DNA from: Streptococcus equi subsp. equi
GTDB taxonomy: Bacteria; Bacillota; Bacilli; Lactobacillales; Streptococcaceae
NCBI GenBank assembly: GCA_900637675.1
Contig: LR134389.1
Coordinates: forward strand, 1,364,001-1,428,000
Direction of reading: 5' to 3'
Length of the DNA stretch: 64,000 bases
The position numbers and the translations under genes were made by a program. A model generated the notes under the pieces. It was not told the origin of the DNA and did not search any database. It saw only the letters and a program-made list of their open reading frames with translations. Below, in pieces: positions 54,389 to 64,000 of this stretch; within the stretch, counting starts at the first letter, position 1, and each line of letters begins with the position of its first letter.

Positions 54389-54865
54389 TTAATAAAAGGT
54401 GACTGTTTTTTCCACTAGCTTGTTGTGGTCATCATACCTAAATTTAGCAGAAAAAAACGGCCGGTCTTCCAGTATCCACTTGAAAATGTCGTAATCTCCC
54501 TCCCAGGTTGGCTTTTCCAGCACCTGATCATAGGGAACCCATTCTAGGGTCCCTTCTCTGGACTCCTCATCAGCAATTAAGTCACCTTCAAAGTCTGTCA
54601 CCTTAAACACGTAAGTATACCAATCATGCCCTGGTGTAAAATCAGGAAAGGTAATCACTCCCTTAAAGTCCATTGCTTTTACCAGCAGGTGAGTTTCCTC
54701 TAAAATTTCACGTCTGGCACAGTCATCAGGAGATTCGCCTGGCTCTAATTTGCCACCAACTGAAATCCACTTACCTTGGTGAACATCATTTTCCTTCTTG
54801 TTGCGATGCAGCAGCAATAAAGCCTCACCGTTATCAATATAACAAATCGTTGCTAACTTAGTCAT
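54389..54865 (-). CDS. NUDIX hydrolase (MutT-like)
   Basis: A 158-residue pyrophosphohydrolase. The NUDIX box is GGKLEPGESPDDCARREILE, then ETHL (about residues 37-60); the last Gly of the consensus is His here. It may clean oxidised nucleotides (8-oxo-dGTP type), but the substrate is not certain. Confidence 0.85.
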   Translation of the reverse strand: MTKLATICYIDNGEALLLLHRNKKENDVHQGKWISVGGKLEPGESPDDCARREILEETHLLVKAMDFKGVITFPDFTPGHDWYTYVFKVTDFEGDLIADEESREGTLEWVPYDQVLEKPTWEGDYDIFKWILEDRPFFSAKFRYDDHNKLVEKTVTFY

Positions 54866-54987
54866 TCATACCCTTCCTTTGTTTAGTTGTTACTATTATA
54901 CCAATCTCTGAGAAATATGCCATCATTTTATCATTTAAGCACATCAAACAAGAAAACCACAATCACTACAACTCTTAGCCCTGTACT

Positions 54988-55030
54988 AGCAAAAAAGCCT
55001 TGATAAGGCAACGTCTGCTGACTCATCAAG
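54988..55030 (-). terminator. Terminator after rmlB
   Basis: On the minus strand CTTGAT (near 55030) can pair with ATCAAG (near 55002) around a small inner hairpin, followed by GCTTTTTTG. It lies about 15 bases after the rmlB stop. Confidence 0.6.
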
Positions 55031-55042
55031 ACTTATCACTAT

Positions 55043-56110
<1,068 letters not shown>

Positions 56111-56280
56111 TCAGCTATCAGCACTCAAAATGCAGCTTAATCCGACAGGCAAGCTCAGTTACCAGTGAAAACAGCGACTAAGCTGCCTCACCTCATTGCT
56201 CCTACCATCCATAAGGTCCTTCCTATCAGAAGGATACAGAGACACTCCCATCAAAAGCCATAGCTTATTTCAAATGCTAA

Positions 56281-56877
56281 TTATGATAAATCTTCTTGTC
56301 TCAAAGGCTTAACGGCCTCTAGGAAGGGATGGCTTTTATCTGCTTCTGAAACCTCTGCTTGTTCAAGACTTTCCCACGCAATCCCAAGGCTTGGGTCAGC
56401 ATAATTAACAAAGGCATATTTTTGCTTGAGCTCAAGCGCCCAATAATCATTGACCAGATAGGTATAAGCCACCTTATCAGTCAGTACTTGAAAGCCATTA
56501 GCAACACCTCGAGGGACAAAAATCCCCTTTGAAGCGTCAATGACTGTTTGATAGGTATGCCCAAAGCTATCACCCTCACGAAGATCAACCCAAGCTCCAA
56601 GAACCTTACCCTCATCAGCAACAGAGATGTACTTGTCCCAAGGCTCTGCATGCAGGCCTCGAAGCACATGCTTGCGCGAAAATGAAATATTGTTTTGCAG
56701 CTTACCTGCGGCAAAAAACTGCTCAGGAAAGCCTAGAGGAATCATTTTTTCCTTTTGAAAATTTTCCTTAAACCAGCCACGATTGTCCCCTCGAACAGGG
56801 ATATCAAACTCCAAAAGTCCAGGAATGGCTTCAATTTCCCGACAGGCTAAGGCTTTATCAAAAAATTGTTCTGTCAT
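56281..56877 (-). CDS. rmlC: dTDP-4-dehydrorhamnose 3,5-epimerase
   Basis: A 198-residue cupin epimerase, the third step of rhamnose synthesis. ISFSRKHVLRGLHAEPWDKY (near residue 68) contains the catalytic His, and FVPRGVANGFQVL (near 120) is typical. The ATG at 56877 overlaps the rmlA stop (TGATG) with GGAGAA 5 bases upstream; a TTG one codon earlier is less likely. Confidence 0.94.
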   Translation of the reverse strand: MTEQFFDKALACREIEAIPGLLEFDIPVRGDNRGWFKENFQKEKMIPLGFPEQFFAAGKLQNNISFSRKHVLRGLHAEPWDKYISVADEGKVLGAWVDLREGDSFGHTYQTVIDASKGIFVPRGVANGFQVLTDKVAYTYLVNDYWALELKQKYAFVNYADPSLGIAWESLEQAEVSEADKSHPFLEAVKPLRQEDLS

Positions 56878-57746
56878 CAAGCTTCTCCAATCAACCGCAG
56901 CAGGTACTGCCCGTATTCGTTTTTCTTAAGCGACTGCGCTAGCTGGTAGACATCTTCTTTAGTGATATAACCCATGCGATAGGCAATCTCCTCTAGGTTG
57001 GCCACCTGAGCGTTTTGCAAGCGTTGAACTGTCTCGATGTATTGGGCAGCCTCCAGCAGGCTTTCATGAGTGCCAGTATCTAGCCAGGCAAAGCCACGTC
57101 CCATCAACTCAACCGATAGGTCGCCACGCTCTAAATAGGCTTTATTAACATCAGTAATCTCAAGCTCTCCTCTGGCACTTGGTTTAATGCTTTTAGCAAT
57201 CTCGACTACATCATTGTCGTAAAAATAAAGGCCTGTTACAGCAAAATGTGACTTAGGAACTGCCGGCTTTTCTTCGATAGAAATGGCATTCATCTCATCG
57301 TCAAACTCCACAACCCCAAAACGCTCCGGATCCTTGACCTGATAACCAAAAACAGTGGCTCCTTTTTCCTTAGCTGCTGCCTTTTGGAGCATTTTCGTAA
57401 GGCCGTTTCCATGATAGATGTTGTCACCTAAAATCAAGGCAACTCGATCATCACCAATAAACTCCTCACCAATGATAAAGGCCTGTGCTAAGCCGTCAGG
57501 ACTTGGTTGCTCCTTGTAGGACAAGCTTATCCCAAACTCTGAGCCATCGCCTAATAGCTCTTCAAATCTTGGAAGATCTTGGGGAGTTGAAATAATCAAA
57601 ATGTCTCGAATCCCTGCCAGCATCAGTGTTGATAAGGGATAATAAATCATTGGCTTATCATAAATTGGCATCAATTGCTTTGAAGCTGCACGAGTAAGAG
57701 GGTACAAGCGTGTTCCTGATCCTCCTGCCAGAATAATACCTTTCAT
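56877..57746 (-). CDS. rmlA: Glucose-1-phosphate thymidylyltransferase
   Basis: A 289-residue nucleotidyltransferase, the first step of dTDP-rhamnose synthesis. The signature is [18 protein letters not shown] at the N-terminus, then LMLAGIRDI and EEKPAVPKS near 158. The start at 57746 has GAGGAGAG 6 bases upstream. Coupled to rmlC by a one-base overlap. Confidence 0.95.
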   Translation of the reverse strand: MKGIILAGGSGTRLYPLTRAASKQLMPIYDKPMIYYPLSTLMLAGIRDILIISTPQDLPRFEELLGDGSEFGISLSYKEQPSPDGLAQAFIIGEEFIGDDRVALILGDNIYHGNGLTKMLQKAAAKEKGATVFGYQVKDPERFGVVEFDDEMNAISIEEKPAVPKSHFAVTGLYFYDNDVVEIAKSIKPSARGELEITDVNKAYLERGDLSVELMGRGFAWLDTGTHESLLEAAQYIETVQRLQNAQVANLEEIAYRMGYITKEDVYQLAQSLKKNEYGQYLLRLIGEA

Positions 57747-57802
57747 CGTAGCTCTCCTCATTTTATAATACGTCACTATTTTATCATTTTTTAAAAACAG
57801 TG

Positions 57803-58912
57803 TCACTTTTTATCATTAATCCGACGAATATAATGATGAATCGGGTATTGACTAGTATCTAAGCTAGCTTTTTGCCCCAAAAGCAGGGCAATCAGCTGCT
57901 GAGCAATCAAAGGACCTAGGGTCAAGCCAGATGAGCCTAGACCGCTTGCGGCGTAAACACCTGGTAGCTGAGGTACCTGCCCAAAAAATGGAGAAAAATC
58001 TCTGGTATAGGCTCGAATGCCTACGCGGTAAGAAACATCAGAGGCAGAACTCAGCTTAGGGTAATAGGTCAAGGCCTCCTGCTCCAAGGCCTCTAAAACA
58101 GCTACATCAGGCTCAAGGTCATAGCCCTTATCATTTTCATGACTCGCTCCTACAGACAACCTATCATGCTCAAAGGGAATAATATCCAGCTCCCCCTCTG
58201 GCATGACCACTGCGTAGTTATCTGTAGTCACATTCGCAATGTGATAATCAATGAGCTGTCCTTTTTGCGGTCGAATATCCACCTGATAGCCAAGTGGCTC
58301 AAGCAATTCTGGCAGCCAAGCACCAGCGGCTAGAATCAGCCGATCAAAGACCATACCATCAACGAGATAGCCTTGCTTTTCTATGCTTATGCCAACACGC
58401 TTTTTAACCACCTGATAGCCACTAGCTTCAAGCAAACACTGACATAGGTCTGCCCCATCAACACGTGCAGCCCCAGAAGCCCATACCAGCTGCTCAAAAC
58501 CCTGTAAATCAGGAAAATCAACCCTAATGTCCGAACGACACCTTATCGCCAAATCTCCAATCAAAGGCGACTCTTGCTTGCGTCTAATGGCCAGCTGGTA
58601 GAGCTCCTCTAGCTTGTCCTCATTCTTTTTTAATAAATAAACACCAGTCTGCTTATAAAAATGTGTAGAAAGCCCCTCTTTTTGCAGCTCCTTGATTAAG
58701 TCCTGATAACAATCTGCTCCTAACCGAGCCAGCTGGTACCAAGCCTTATTCCTTCTTTTTGAAAACCAAGGGCAGATAATGCCAGCGGCTGCCTTAGTTG
58801 CTTGACCATTACCATCATCAAAAATAGTAACCTGCTGATACCCTTGTTTTTTTAAATAATAAGCGGCGCTTGAACCTACAATTCCAGCTCCAATGATTGC
58901 TATCGTTGTCAT
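57803..58912 (-). CDS. FAD-dependent oxidoreductase (DAO family)
   Basis: A 369-residue flavoprotein of the D-amino-acid/glycine oxidase fold. The N-terminal dinucleotide site is [16 protein letters not shown] (residues 4-19), GGTGATKAAAG-like [16 protein letters not shown] follows near 40, and the C-terminal [17 protein letters not shown] near 325 closes the FAD site. The substrate is unknown. The start at 58912 is preceded by GGAAA. Confidence 0.82.
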   Translation of the reverse strand: MTTIAIIGAGIVGSSAAYYLKKQGYQQVTIFDDGNGQATKAAAGIICPWFSKRRNKAWYQLARLGADCYQDLIKELQKEGLSTHFYKQTGVYLLKKNEDKLEELYQLAIRRKQESPLIGDLAIRCRSDIRVDFPDLQGFEQLVWASGAARVDGADLCQCLLEASGYQVVKKRVGISIEKQGYLVDGMVFDRLILAAGAWLPELLEPLGYQVDIRPQKGQLIDYHIANVTTDNYAVVMPEGELDIIPFEHDRLSVGASHENDKGYDLEPDVAVLEALEQEALTYYPKLSSASDVSYRVGIRAYTRDFSPFFGQVPQLPGVYAASGLGSSGLTLGPLIAQQLIALLLGQKASLDTSQYPIHHYIRRINDKK

Positions 58913-58966
58913 TGCCGTTTCCATTCTATCATACTGCTTACCAAGCATAGGCCATACTCAGTCATG

Positions 58967-59755
58967 CTATAGATGACTAAAGGGATTTGTTGACGCCTTG
59001 CTAGCCATAATGGTTACTTGCCAGCCTTCCTCTTTTTTCCAAGCCTGCATCTTGGCAAGTAGTTTATCAATAAATAAGGACTCGATGTGATGCCCTGGAT
59101 CAATTGCCAGCAGGCCTTCTGTCAGCATTTCCTGTGCTGTGTGATAATAAATGTCACCAGTAATATAAACTTGAGCTCCCTTAGCAAGCGCTGCCTGATA
59201 AAATTTATCACCACTGCCCCCACAAATAGCCACTCGCGAAATCAAAGGGTTTTGACCAGTATATCGAACCAGCCGAACCACATCAAGCCCAAAGGCTTCT
59301 TTAACTGTAAGTCCTAACTCCTCCAAGCTTTGCTCTGCTACATTTCCGACACGTCCAATACCATACCCATCTTGCGTCTCAACCAATACCTCTGTCTGCT
59401 CAATGCCCAACAGCTCACAAAACCAATCGTTGAGCCCGTCAGAGACAATATCTATATTGGTATGACTGACATAGACAGAAATATCGTGCTTCACCAGCTC
59501 AAGGACAATATCTCGCTGTGGCGAGGAGACCAAGTCCTTCAAGCCCTTAAAAATAGGAGCGTGCTTGGTGATAATCAGGTCTACCTTGGCCGCAATAGCT
59601 TCGGCAACGGTATTTTCTCTCACATCAAGGGTGATCATTACCCTTTTGACCTCCTTATCCAGAGAGCCAATTTGGAGGCCACACACATCTCCTGACATGG
59701 ATAGCTCAAGCGGACAATAGCTTTCATATTTTTCGATGATTGTTCTAGCTTTCAT
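58967..59755 (-). CDS. Nif3-like dinuclear metal-binding protein (YqfO/NIF3)
   Basis: A 262-residue member of the NIF3 family with metal ligands in [13 protein letters not shown] (near residue 60) and [13 protein letters not shown] / IDPGHHIES near 215-235. In other bacteria a YqfO/DUF34 protein often follows trmK, as here. The start at 59755 overlaps the trmK end, with GAGGAGG about 10 bases upstream. The biochemical role is unknown. Confidence 0.87.
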   Translation of the reverse strand: MKARTIIEKYESYCPLELSMSGDVCGLQIGSLDKEVKRVMITLDVRENTVAEAIAAKVDLIITKHAPIFKGLKDLVSSPQRDIVLELVKHDISVYVSHTNIDIVSDGLNDWFCELLGIEQTEVLVETQDGYGIGRVGNVAEQSLEELGLTVKEAFGLDVVRLVRYTGQNPLISRVAICGGSGDKFYQAALAKGAQVYITGDIYYHTAQEMLTEGLLAIDPGHHIESLFIDKLLAKMQAWKKEEGWQVTIMASKASTNPFSHL

Positions 59756-60430
59756 GACTGATGACCTCCTCAATCGCTTTTATTTTTTGAGAAATGCTAG
59801 CGCGTTCAACAGGCTTCGTTGCTGGCACACAAGACAGGGCATAGACAAGCTTATCTCGCTCTTTTTGCCATTTAGCCACAAAGACTGATGACCTTTCCTG
59901 AGACAAGAAAGGACCAAAGCGCTGCTCCTGATCTGTTAGACTTTGTTGACCAGGCTCTGCAACAATGATTTCATAATATTTGCCATTTTCTGTCATGATG
60001 GTTTCAGCACTAATACAAAAAGCATTGGCAGATAGCCAAGCACGCAGCTCATCCTCTCGATTATTGGGCTGTAAAATCAAGCGCTCAATCCCTTGCAGCT
60101 TTTCCTTACCAGCCGCTAAAATGTCAGCTATTAAACGCCCTCCCATGCCACAGATGGTTATGCAGTCTACAGCATCTCTCGCCTCAAAGGCAGCTAAGCC
60201 ATTAGCCAGACGCACCTCAATATGCTCTGTCAAACCATATTGTGACACATTTTTTAGGGCTGATACAAAAGGTCCCTTGACCACCTCACCTGCAATCGCC
60301 TCTTGAATATGCTCGGTTTCAACCAAAAAATAGGAAGATAAGCATGATCACTTCCCACGTCTAAAAGCTTAGCACCATCAGGGACATAGGATGCCACATG
60401 GCGTAAGCGCTTTGATAAATGACTTTCCAT
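59745..60430 (-). pseudogene. trmK: tRNA (adenine-22-N1)-methyltransferase TrmK, single-base frameshift
   Basis: TrmK methylates A22 of tRNA. The start at 60430 has AGAAGG 10 bases upstream. The SAM site LLDVGSDHAYLPI is intact, then the frame breaks at six T residues (60330-60325 region). One further T would restore LPIFLVETEHIQEAIAGEVV and the rest of the protein (CGMGGRLIADIL; ILQPNNREDELRAWL) to the stop at 59745, about 228 residues in total, normal for the family. Probably intact in reality. Confidence 0.88.
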
Positions 60431-60503
60431 TTTCTTAATCCTTCTAACAACTAATCGTATCACTATTATAGCAAAATACAGACCAATTAAAAAGAAAGCC
60501 ACA

Positions 60504-61166
60504 TCAGACCTTCTTTTTACCATAGGTAGTCTTGTAATAGCTGCAATAGCTCTGTACTGGGCAGGTATCACACTTAGGATGCTTAGCCAAGCAGTGATAG
60601 CGTCCAAAAAAGATCAAACGGTGGTGGGTGATGATCCAATCCTTCTTAGGAAGCTTGGCCATCAAATCAGCTTCAATTTCAGTAACATCGGCATCTGGGG
60701 CAGAAATGTTCAAGCGCTTGGCAATCCTTGACACATGCGTGTCAACTGCGATTGCAGGGACACCATAAATCTCTGCCAAGACCACATTAGCAGTCTTACG
60801 GCCTACTCCTGGTAAGGATTCGAGCTCCTTATGGGTTTTTGGTACCTGACCATCAAACTGTGTCAGTAGCTGCTGAGCTGTCTTGATGATATTTTTTGCC
60901 TTATTTTTATACAAGCCAATTGTCCTTAGGTGATCCTCAACATCTGACACATTTGCCTGAGCCAAATCTGAAAGCTCTGGGTAGCTTTGCCACAGCTTAG
61001 GGGTAACCTTGTTGACTGCCTTATCAGTTGTCTGCGCTGATAGGATAACCGTAATAAGAAGCTGAAAGGGCTTTTCTTGGTCCCAATTCAGCTCGCCCTT
61101 AGCCTCTGGAAACATCTCACCAATGATTGATAGAACCTTTTTTAATCGTTCTCTTCCTATCCTCAT
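60504..61166 (-). CDS. nth: Endonuclease III
   Basis: A 220-residue base-excision glycosylase/AP lyase for oxidised pyrimidines. The helix-hairpin-helix LPGVGRKTANVVL (near residue 117) with the catalytic Lys, VDTHVSRIAKRL with the catalytic Asp (near 140), and the [4Fe-4S] cluster CLAKHPKCDTCPVQSYC (near 190-207) are all present. Its start overlaps the dnaD stop by one base (TAATG). Confidence 0.95.
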   Translation of the reverse strand: MRIGRERLKKVLSIIGEMFPEAKGELNWDQEKPFQLLITVILSAQTTDKAVNKVTPKLWQSYPELSDLAQANVSDVEDHLRTIGLYKNKAKNIIKTAQQLLTQFDGQVPKTHKELESLPGVGRKTANVVLAEIYGVPAIAVDTHVSRIAKRLNISAPDADVTEIEADLMAKLPKKDWIITHHRLIFFGRYHCLAKHPKCDTCPVQSYCSYYKTTYGKKKV

Positions 61167-61842
61167 TAGTTACTCCAAAGGTTCATCGCCGCAAGAAAAT
61201 CATCTGAAACCGTCACTTCAGACGCCGTCATATCCTCTCTGGCACGCTTTTTTTCCTCAAGCTGCCTGAGGCTTGTAATTCCCTCCTTGCGCCAATTTCT
61301 TAGAATAGCCTGAATATATTTCCAATTGGTTTTTCCATTAAAGACAGCCTCTCTCAGCGCCTCACGCACTAAATCCAGATCTGTTTGGTCATCATGAATG
61401 GTTTTTTCCAAATCCTCTAGCTCCATCGGACTCAAAAAACGACCCAGCTCACGCTCAAACTCATCAACAAGAAGTTTCAATTGGTTGGTGTTTTGCTGTT
61501 CATGCTCACCCTTTTCATCACGCGCCAATAGCTGGTCTAAAGTGACTAATACAGGACTAGCATCAAAATGATCTCAATCTCTCCAGCCAGCTCTATGGTT
61601 TTCATATCTAATAACCCCTGACTGGTCAAGGAAGAAATAGCCTTATTCACCTCTGCTACAGACTTACCCAAGGCATTAGCAATCTGACTAGGTGCCAATT
61701 CGTCAAGCCTAGTCGTATTTTGGAGATAGAAAAACTGCCAAACCAAAAAATCGTCTGAGCTCTTAAAAATATCCTTGTAATGAAACAGTAAGGCAGTTGG
61801 AAGGACCAAATTGCCAGACTGATAATGCTCTAAAAAACTCAT
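61166..61842 (-). pseudogene. dnaD: DnaD primosome component, single-base frameshift
   Basis: DnaD helps load the replicative helicase and is usually essential. The N-terminal winged-helix part (61842 to about 61575) and the C-terminal DnaB_2 domain (61528-61166, with YIQAILRNWRKEGI) are in different frames. At about 61566-61563 the coding strand has TTTT; TTTTT would give EIEIIFDASPVLVTLDQLLA and join both halves into about 225 residues. Probably intact in the organism. Confidence 0.88.
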
Positions 61843-61908
61843 AATTCCCCTGCCAAACGTAATAGCCCAACCTAGCTTTTAATCAGTACTGCCATTAGCA
61901 AGCACTGA

Positions 61909-62427
61909 TTAACCAGGAAAATGCATCAATACCTTACAATCGTAATCACCAATAGCCTGACGACCATTCAAGCCGTCCAGCTCAATGAGAAAAGCGCAGC
62001 CAGCAACAATGCCGCCCAGCTTTTCAACCAGATCAATAGTAGCCTTTACTGTACCACCTGTTGCTAATAAGTCGTCCACAATAAGGACACGTTGGCCCGG
62101 CTTAATAGCATCAGCATGCATGGTCAAGGTGTCTAGACCATACTCCTTTTCATAGCTAGCAGAAATCACCTCTCTTGGCAATTTACCCGGCTTACGAACA
62201 GGAGCAAAGCCAATTCCTAGCTCAACTGCGACCGGACAGCCAATAATAAAGCCACGAGCCTCCGGTCCAACAATCATGTCAATGTCCTTATCGCAGGCAT
62301 ATTGCACAATCTCACGAATAGCATAGCTGTAGGCCTTGCCACTAGCCATTAGCGGCGAAATATCACGAAAGGTAATCCCCTCCTTTGGGTAATTCTCAAT
62401 TGAAGCAATATATTGTGTTAAATCCAT
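61909..62427 (-). CDS. apt: Adenine phosphoribosyltransferase
   Basis: A 172-residue purine salvage enzyme forming AMP from adenine and PRPP. The PRPP motif [16 protein letters not shown] spans about residues 113-128, and the N-terminal [15 protein letters not shown] is typical of Apt. It follows recJ and the Pyr_excise-like gene, the usual streptococcal order. Confidence 0.95.
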   Translation of the reverse strand: MDLTQYIASIENYPKEGITFRDISPLMASGKAYSYAIREIVQYACDKDIDMIVGPEARGFIIGCPVAVELGIGFAPVRKPGKLPREVISASYEKEYGLDTLTMHADAIKPGQRVLIVDDLLATGGTVKATIDLVEKLGGIVAGCAFLIELDGLNGRQAIGDYDCKVLMHFPG

Positions 62428-62506
62428 CGTAAAATAGTCTTTCTAATGTCTTTTAAATTAAAATCTTTCCTATTATAGCATGAAAGTCTAAAAAGGTAAA
62501 TGATTC

Positions 62507-62875
62507 CTAATCATCCAGATCAATCCCTTTTTCCTTTAAATTAGTCAGGCATTCCTGTAAATAGGCCTCTTGATGCTCAGGATAAATCGGTGAGGTCAGT
62601 GCCACCTCCTCTAAGTCCTCATAGGCGGCAAGGCTTTTTCCTCGGTAATTTTTATCCTGCCAGCTCACATCTGGCTGGTAGCCCCGCGCCTGCATTTCCT
62701 GCATAATCAACAGGTGATACTGGTAAAGCTTATAAAGAGAATGGGCAAACACATAGTCAACCGTCGCATGTGGTCTCCCCCAGCCTGCTCCTCGCAAGGC
62801 CGCACATTCACGATGCTGCCCCAACAATTGCTGCCTTGGTAGGCGTGTGATTAAATCCTGATGCCAAAGACGCAT
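62507..62875 (-). CDS. Pyrimidine dimer DNA glycosylase-like protein (Pyr_excise family)
   Basis: A 122-residue protein with the family pattern MRLWHQDLITRLPRQQLLGQ, then HRECAALRGAGWG and VDYVFAHSLYKLYQYH. The family is named after T4 endonuclease V-like enzymes, but activity of these short bacterial members is not established. It lies between recJ and apt. Confidence 0.75.
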   Translation of the reverse strand: MRLWHQDLITRLPRQQLLGQHRECAALRGAGWGRPHATVDYVFAHSLYKLYQYHLLIMQEMQARGYQPDVSWQDKNYRGKSLAAYEDLEEVALTSPIYPEHQEAYLQECLTNLKEKGIDLDD

Positions 62876-62883
62876 AAGCTCTC

Positions 62884-63999
62884 CTATTTCTCTTCACTAG
62901 TCATTAAATACTGATAAATCTCCTGCGGACTGCCCAAGGCCATAAGCTCTTGAAACTTTACCAGCTCTTTTAGCTGTTGGTAAATGACACTGTCAGCGAT
63001 GCTACGTTTTGGGGCATCAGTCTTTACCCTCATCAGCCCATCTTCGATTACTACAAAGCCTAACTCCTCAAAAATTTGTATCATTTTGACCAAGAGGATT
63101 TTTTCAATCTTGAGGTAATCACTTAGCAAGGTCAGCTTATGGCGAAGATCAAATTCTGGGTATTGATAGATGGTCTTATAAAGCTTGGCAAATTGCTCTC
63201 TACTGCCATAGCCTGTTAGGTAATAAGGGCGCTTAATATGATTTTTAAAGTAAATCGCTTCAAATTCCCGATGTCTAAAAAGGCCTTTCAAGGCATCAAT
63301 ATCGTCAGGAACCTCATCTATGACAACAACCTTGGCCTGCTGGTCCTCAACAGCTGTAGGAATATGCTCAGGTGCCCTAGCAGTCCTTGCTCGAATATCA
63401 AACAGCTGCACCCCAGTCACTCTAGCGTCAACCAGCATTAATTGCAGGCTAGTATGACCTCGCCAGTGATTGATCGCAAGACTAACCGCTAATTCCAAGC
63501 CCTGTGATTGCTGGTACTCCTGTATCAGATGTCCCTGACCAAAGGCCAAGACATCAGCCTCAACGGCTCCTTTGCTGACCTTGAACTTCAAGTGACTTTG
63601 TTGCTGACCAATGGTCCTTGCCTGCTTAATCGTAAAATCTTTTAAGTAAAAAACAGGCTTTTTATTATCCATGCCAAAGGGTGCTAGAAGTAGCAGCTTG
63701 TTCAGACTATCTATACTCAATGCTTCTAAATCCAATTCACCATTGATCAATAGAGTGTTTTTTTCCTGACCATCGTGTCCCTTGGCTGCCACGTATTGGC
63801 AAAGTAGCTCTGATAGCTCCTCTAGGCGATCAGATGGCAGAGTCATGCCTGCTGCCCCCTCATGACCACCAAAGGCTGTAAATAAGCTCCTATTGCTATT
63901 AAGTGCTTCAAAGATATTAATGCTCTCTAAGCTTCTGGCTGAGCCCTTGGCTAGCCCCTCATCAATGGTCAAAACAAGAACAGTCTGCCCAATCTCCTC
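62884..63999 (-). CDS. recJ: Single-stranded-DNA exonuclease RecJ, C-terminal part
   Basis: The C-terminal about 371 residues of RecJ, a 5'-3' exonuclease used in recombination and repair; the start is beyond the window edge. The end of the DHH/DHHA1 domain is visible as GQTVLVLTIDEGLAKGSARS and FGGHEGAAGMTL (with the conserved GGH), followed by the OB fold and a streptococcal C-terminal extension. The frame is open to the window end. Confidence 0.93.
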   Translation of the reverse strand, partial: EEIGQTVLVLTIDEGLAKGSARSLESINIFEALNSNRSLFTAFGGHEGAAGMTLPSDRLEELSELLCQYVAAKGHDGQEKNTLLINGELDLEALSIDSLNKLLLLAPFGMDNKKPVFYLKDFTIKQARTIGQQQSHLKFKVSKGAVEADVLAFGQGHLIQEYQQSQGLELAVSLAINHWRGHTSLQLMLVDARVTGVQLFDIRARTARAPEHIPTAVEDQQAKVVVIDEVPDDIDALKGLFRHREFEAIYFKNHIKRPYYLTGYGSREQFAKLYKTIYQYPEFDLRHKLTLLSDYLKIEKILLVKMIQIFEELGFVVIEDGLMRVKTDAPKRSIADSVIYQQLKELVKFQELMALGSPQEIYQYLMTSEEK

Positions 64000-64000
64000 C

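Overview
The window is Firmicutes chromosome. Gene content, order and protein style (pepV, uvrC, lepA, rplJL, the cdaA-cdaR-glmM and murT-gatD pairs, a pdh/aco-lplA cluster, fbpA, rmlACB, recJ-apt) point to a pyogenic-group Streptococcus. My best guess is the S. equi / S. pyogenes / S. dysgalactiae group; this is inference from family knowledge, not a database match. Almost all genes are on the minus strand; mnmE, murT-gatD, fbpA and part of an accessory island are on the plus strand.

Layout. 0-5 kb: end of mnmE, then pepV, a nitroreductase and uvrC. 5-11.4 kb: a sensor kinase / AraC-type regulator / iron-type binding protein operon next to a four-gene mannose-family PTS with a cre-like site. 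11.6-15.7 kb: YeiH-type transporter, msrB (frameshifted), lepA. 16.4-23.4 kb: accessory island bounded by a direct repeat that overlaps the 3' end of rplL. 23.4-35.8 kb: rplL-rplJ with an L10 leader, a HAD / thioesterase / hemW run, glmM-cdaR-cdaA, divergent murT-gatD, lplA. 36-41.6 kb: pyruvate (or acetoin) dehydrogenase operon, with pdhB frameshifted. 42-50 kb: ABC-F protein, esterase, RNase J2, and a TrpXYZ-type ABC transporter preceded by a Trp-codon leader peptide and attenuator-like hairpins. 50-58 kb: fbpA, TPR protein, PerM-type protein, NUDIX, rmlB-rmlC-rmlA. 58-64 kb: FAD oxidoreductase, Nif3, trmK (frameshifted), nth, dnaD (frameshifted), apt, a Pyr_excise-type protein and the C-terminal half of recJ.

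The most interesting part is the island. It is a decayed blp/sil-like peptide-signalling and bacteriocin locus. It keeps an intact 51-codon double-glycine pheromone gene (21578-21733), a pediocin-like bacteriocin with immunity gene (17406-16862), and ComE/BlpR-type paired 11-bp boxes with identical spacing in front of both. The exporter is broken: the ABC transporter is only a C-terminal fragment joined to a box promoter, and the accessory protein is split by an IS1634-like element (16-bp inverted ends, exact 108-bp target duplication) and by two stop codons. No sensor kinase or regulator gene lies nearby; two IS200/IS605-type copies sit where they would be expected.

A second notable item is the leader upstream of the TrpX-type gene. 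It encodes a 15-residue peptide with two Trp codons, two mutually exclusive pairings and a terminator, which suggests ribosome-mediated attenuation rather than a T-box.

Four conserved genes (msrB, pdhB, trmK, dnaD) each lack exactly one T in a coding-strand T run. This looks more like a homopolymer sequencing artefact than four independent gene losses.
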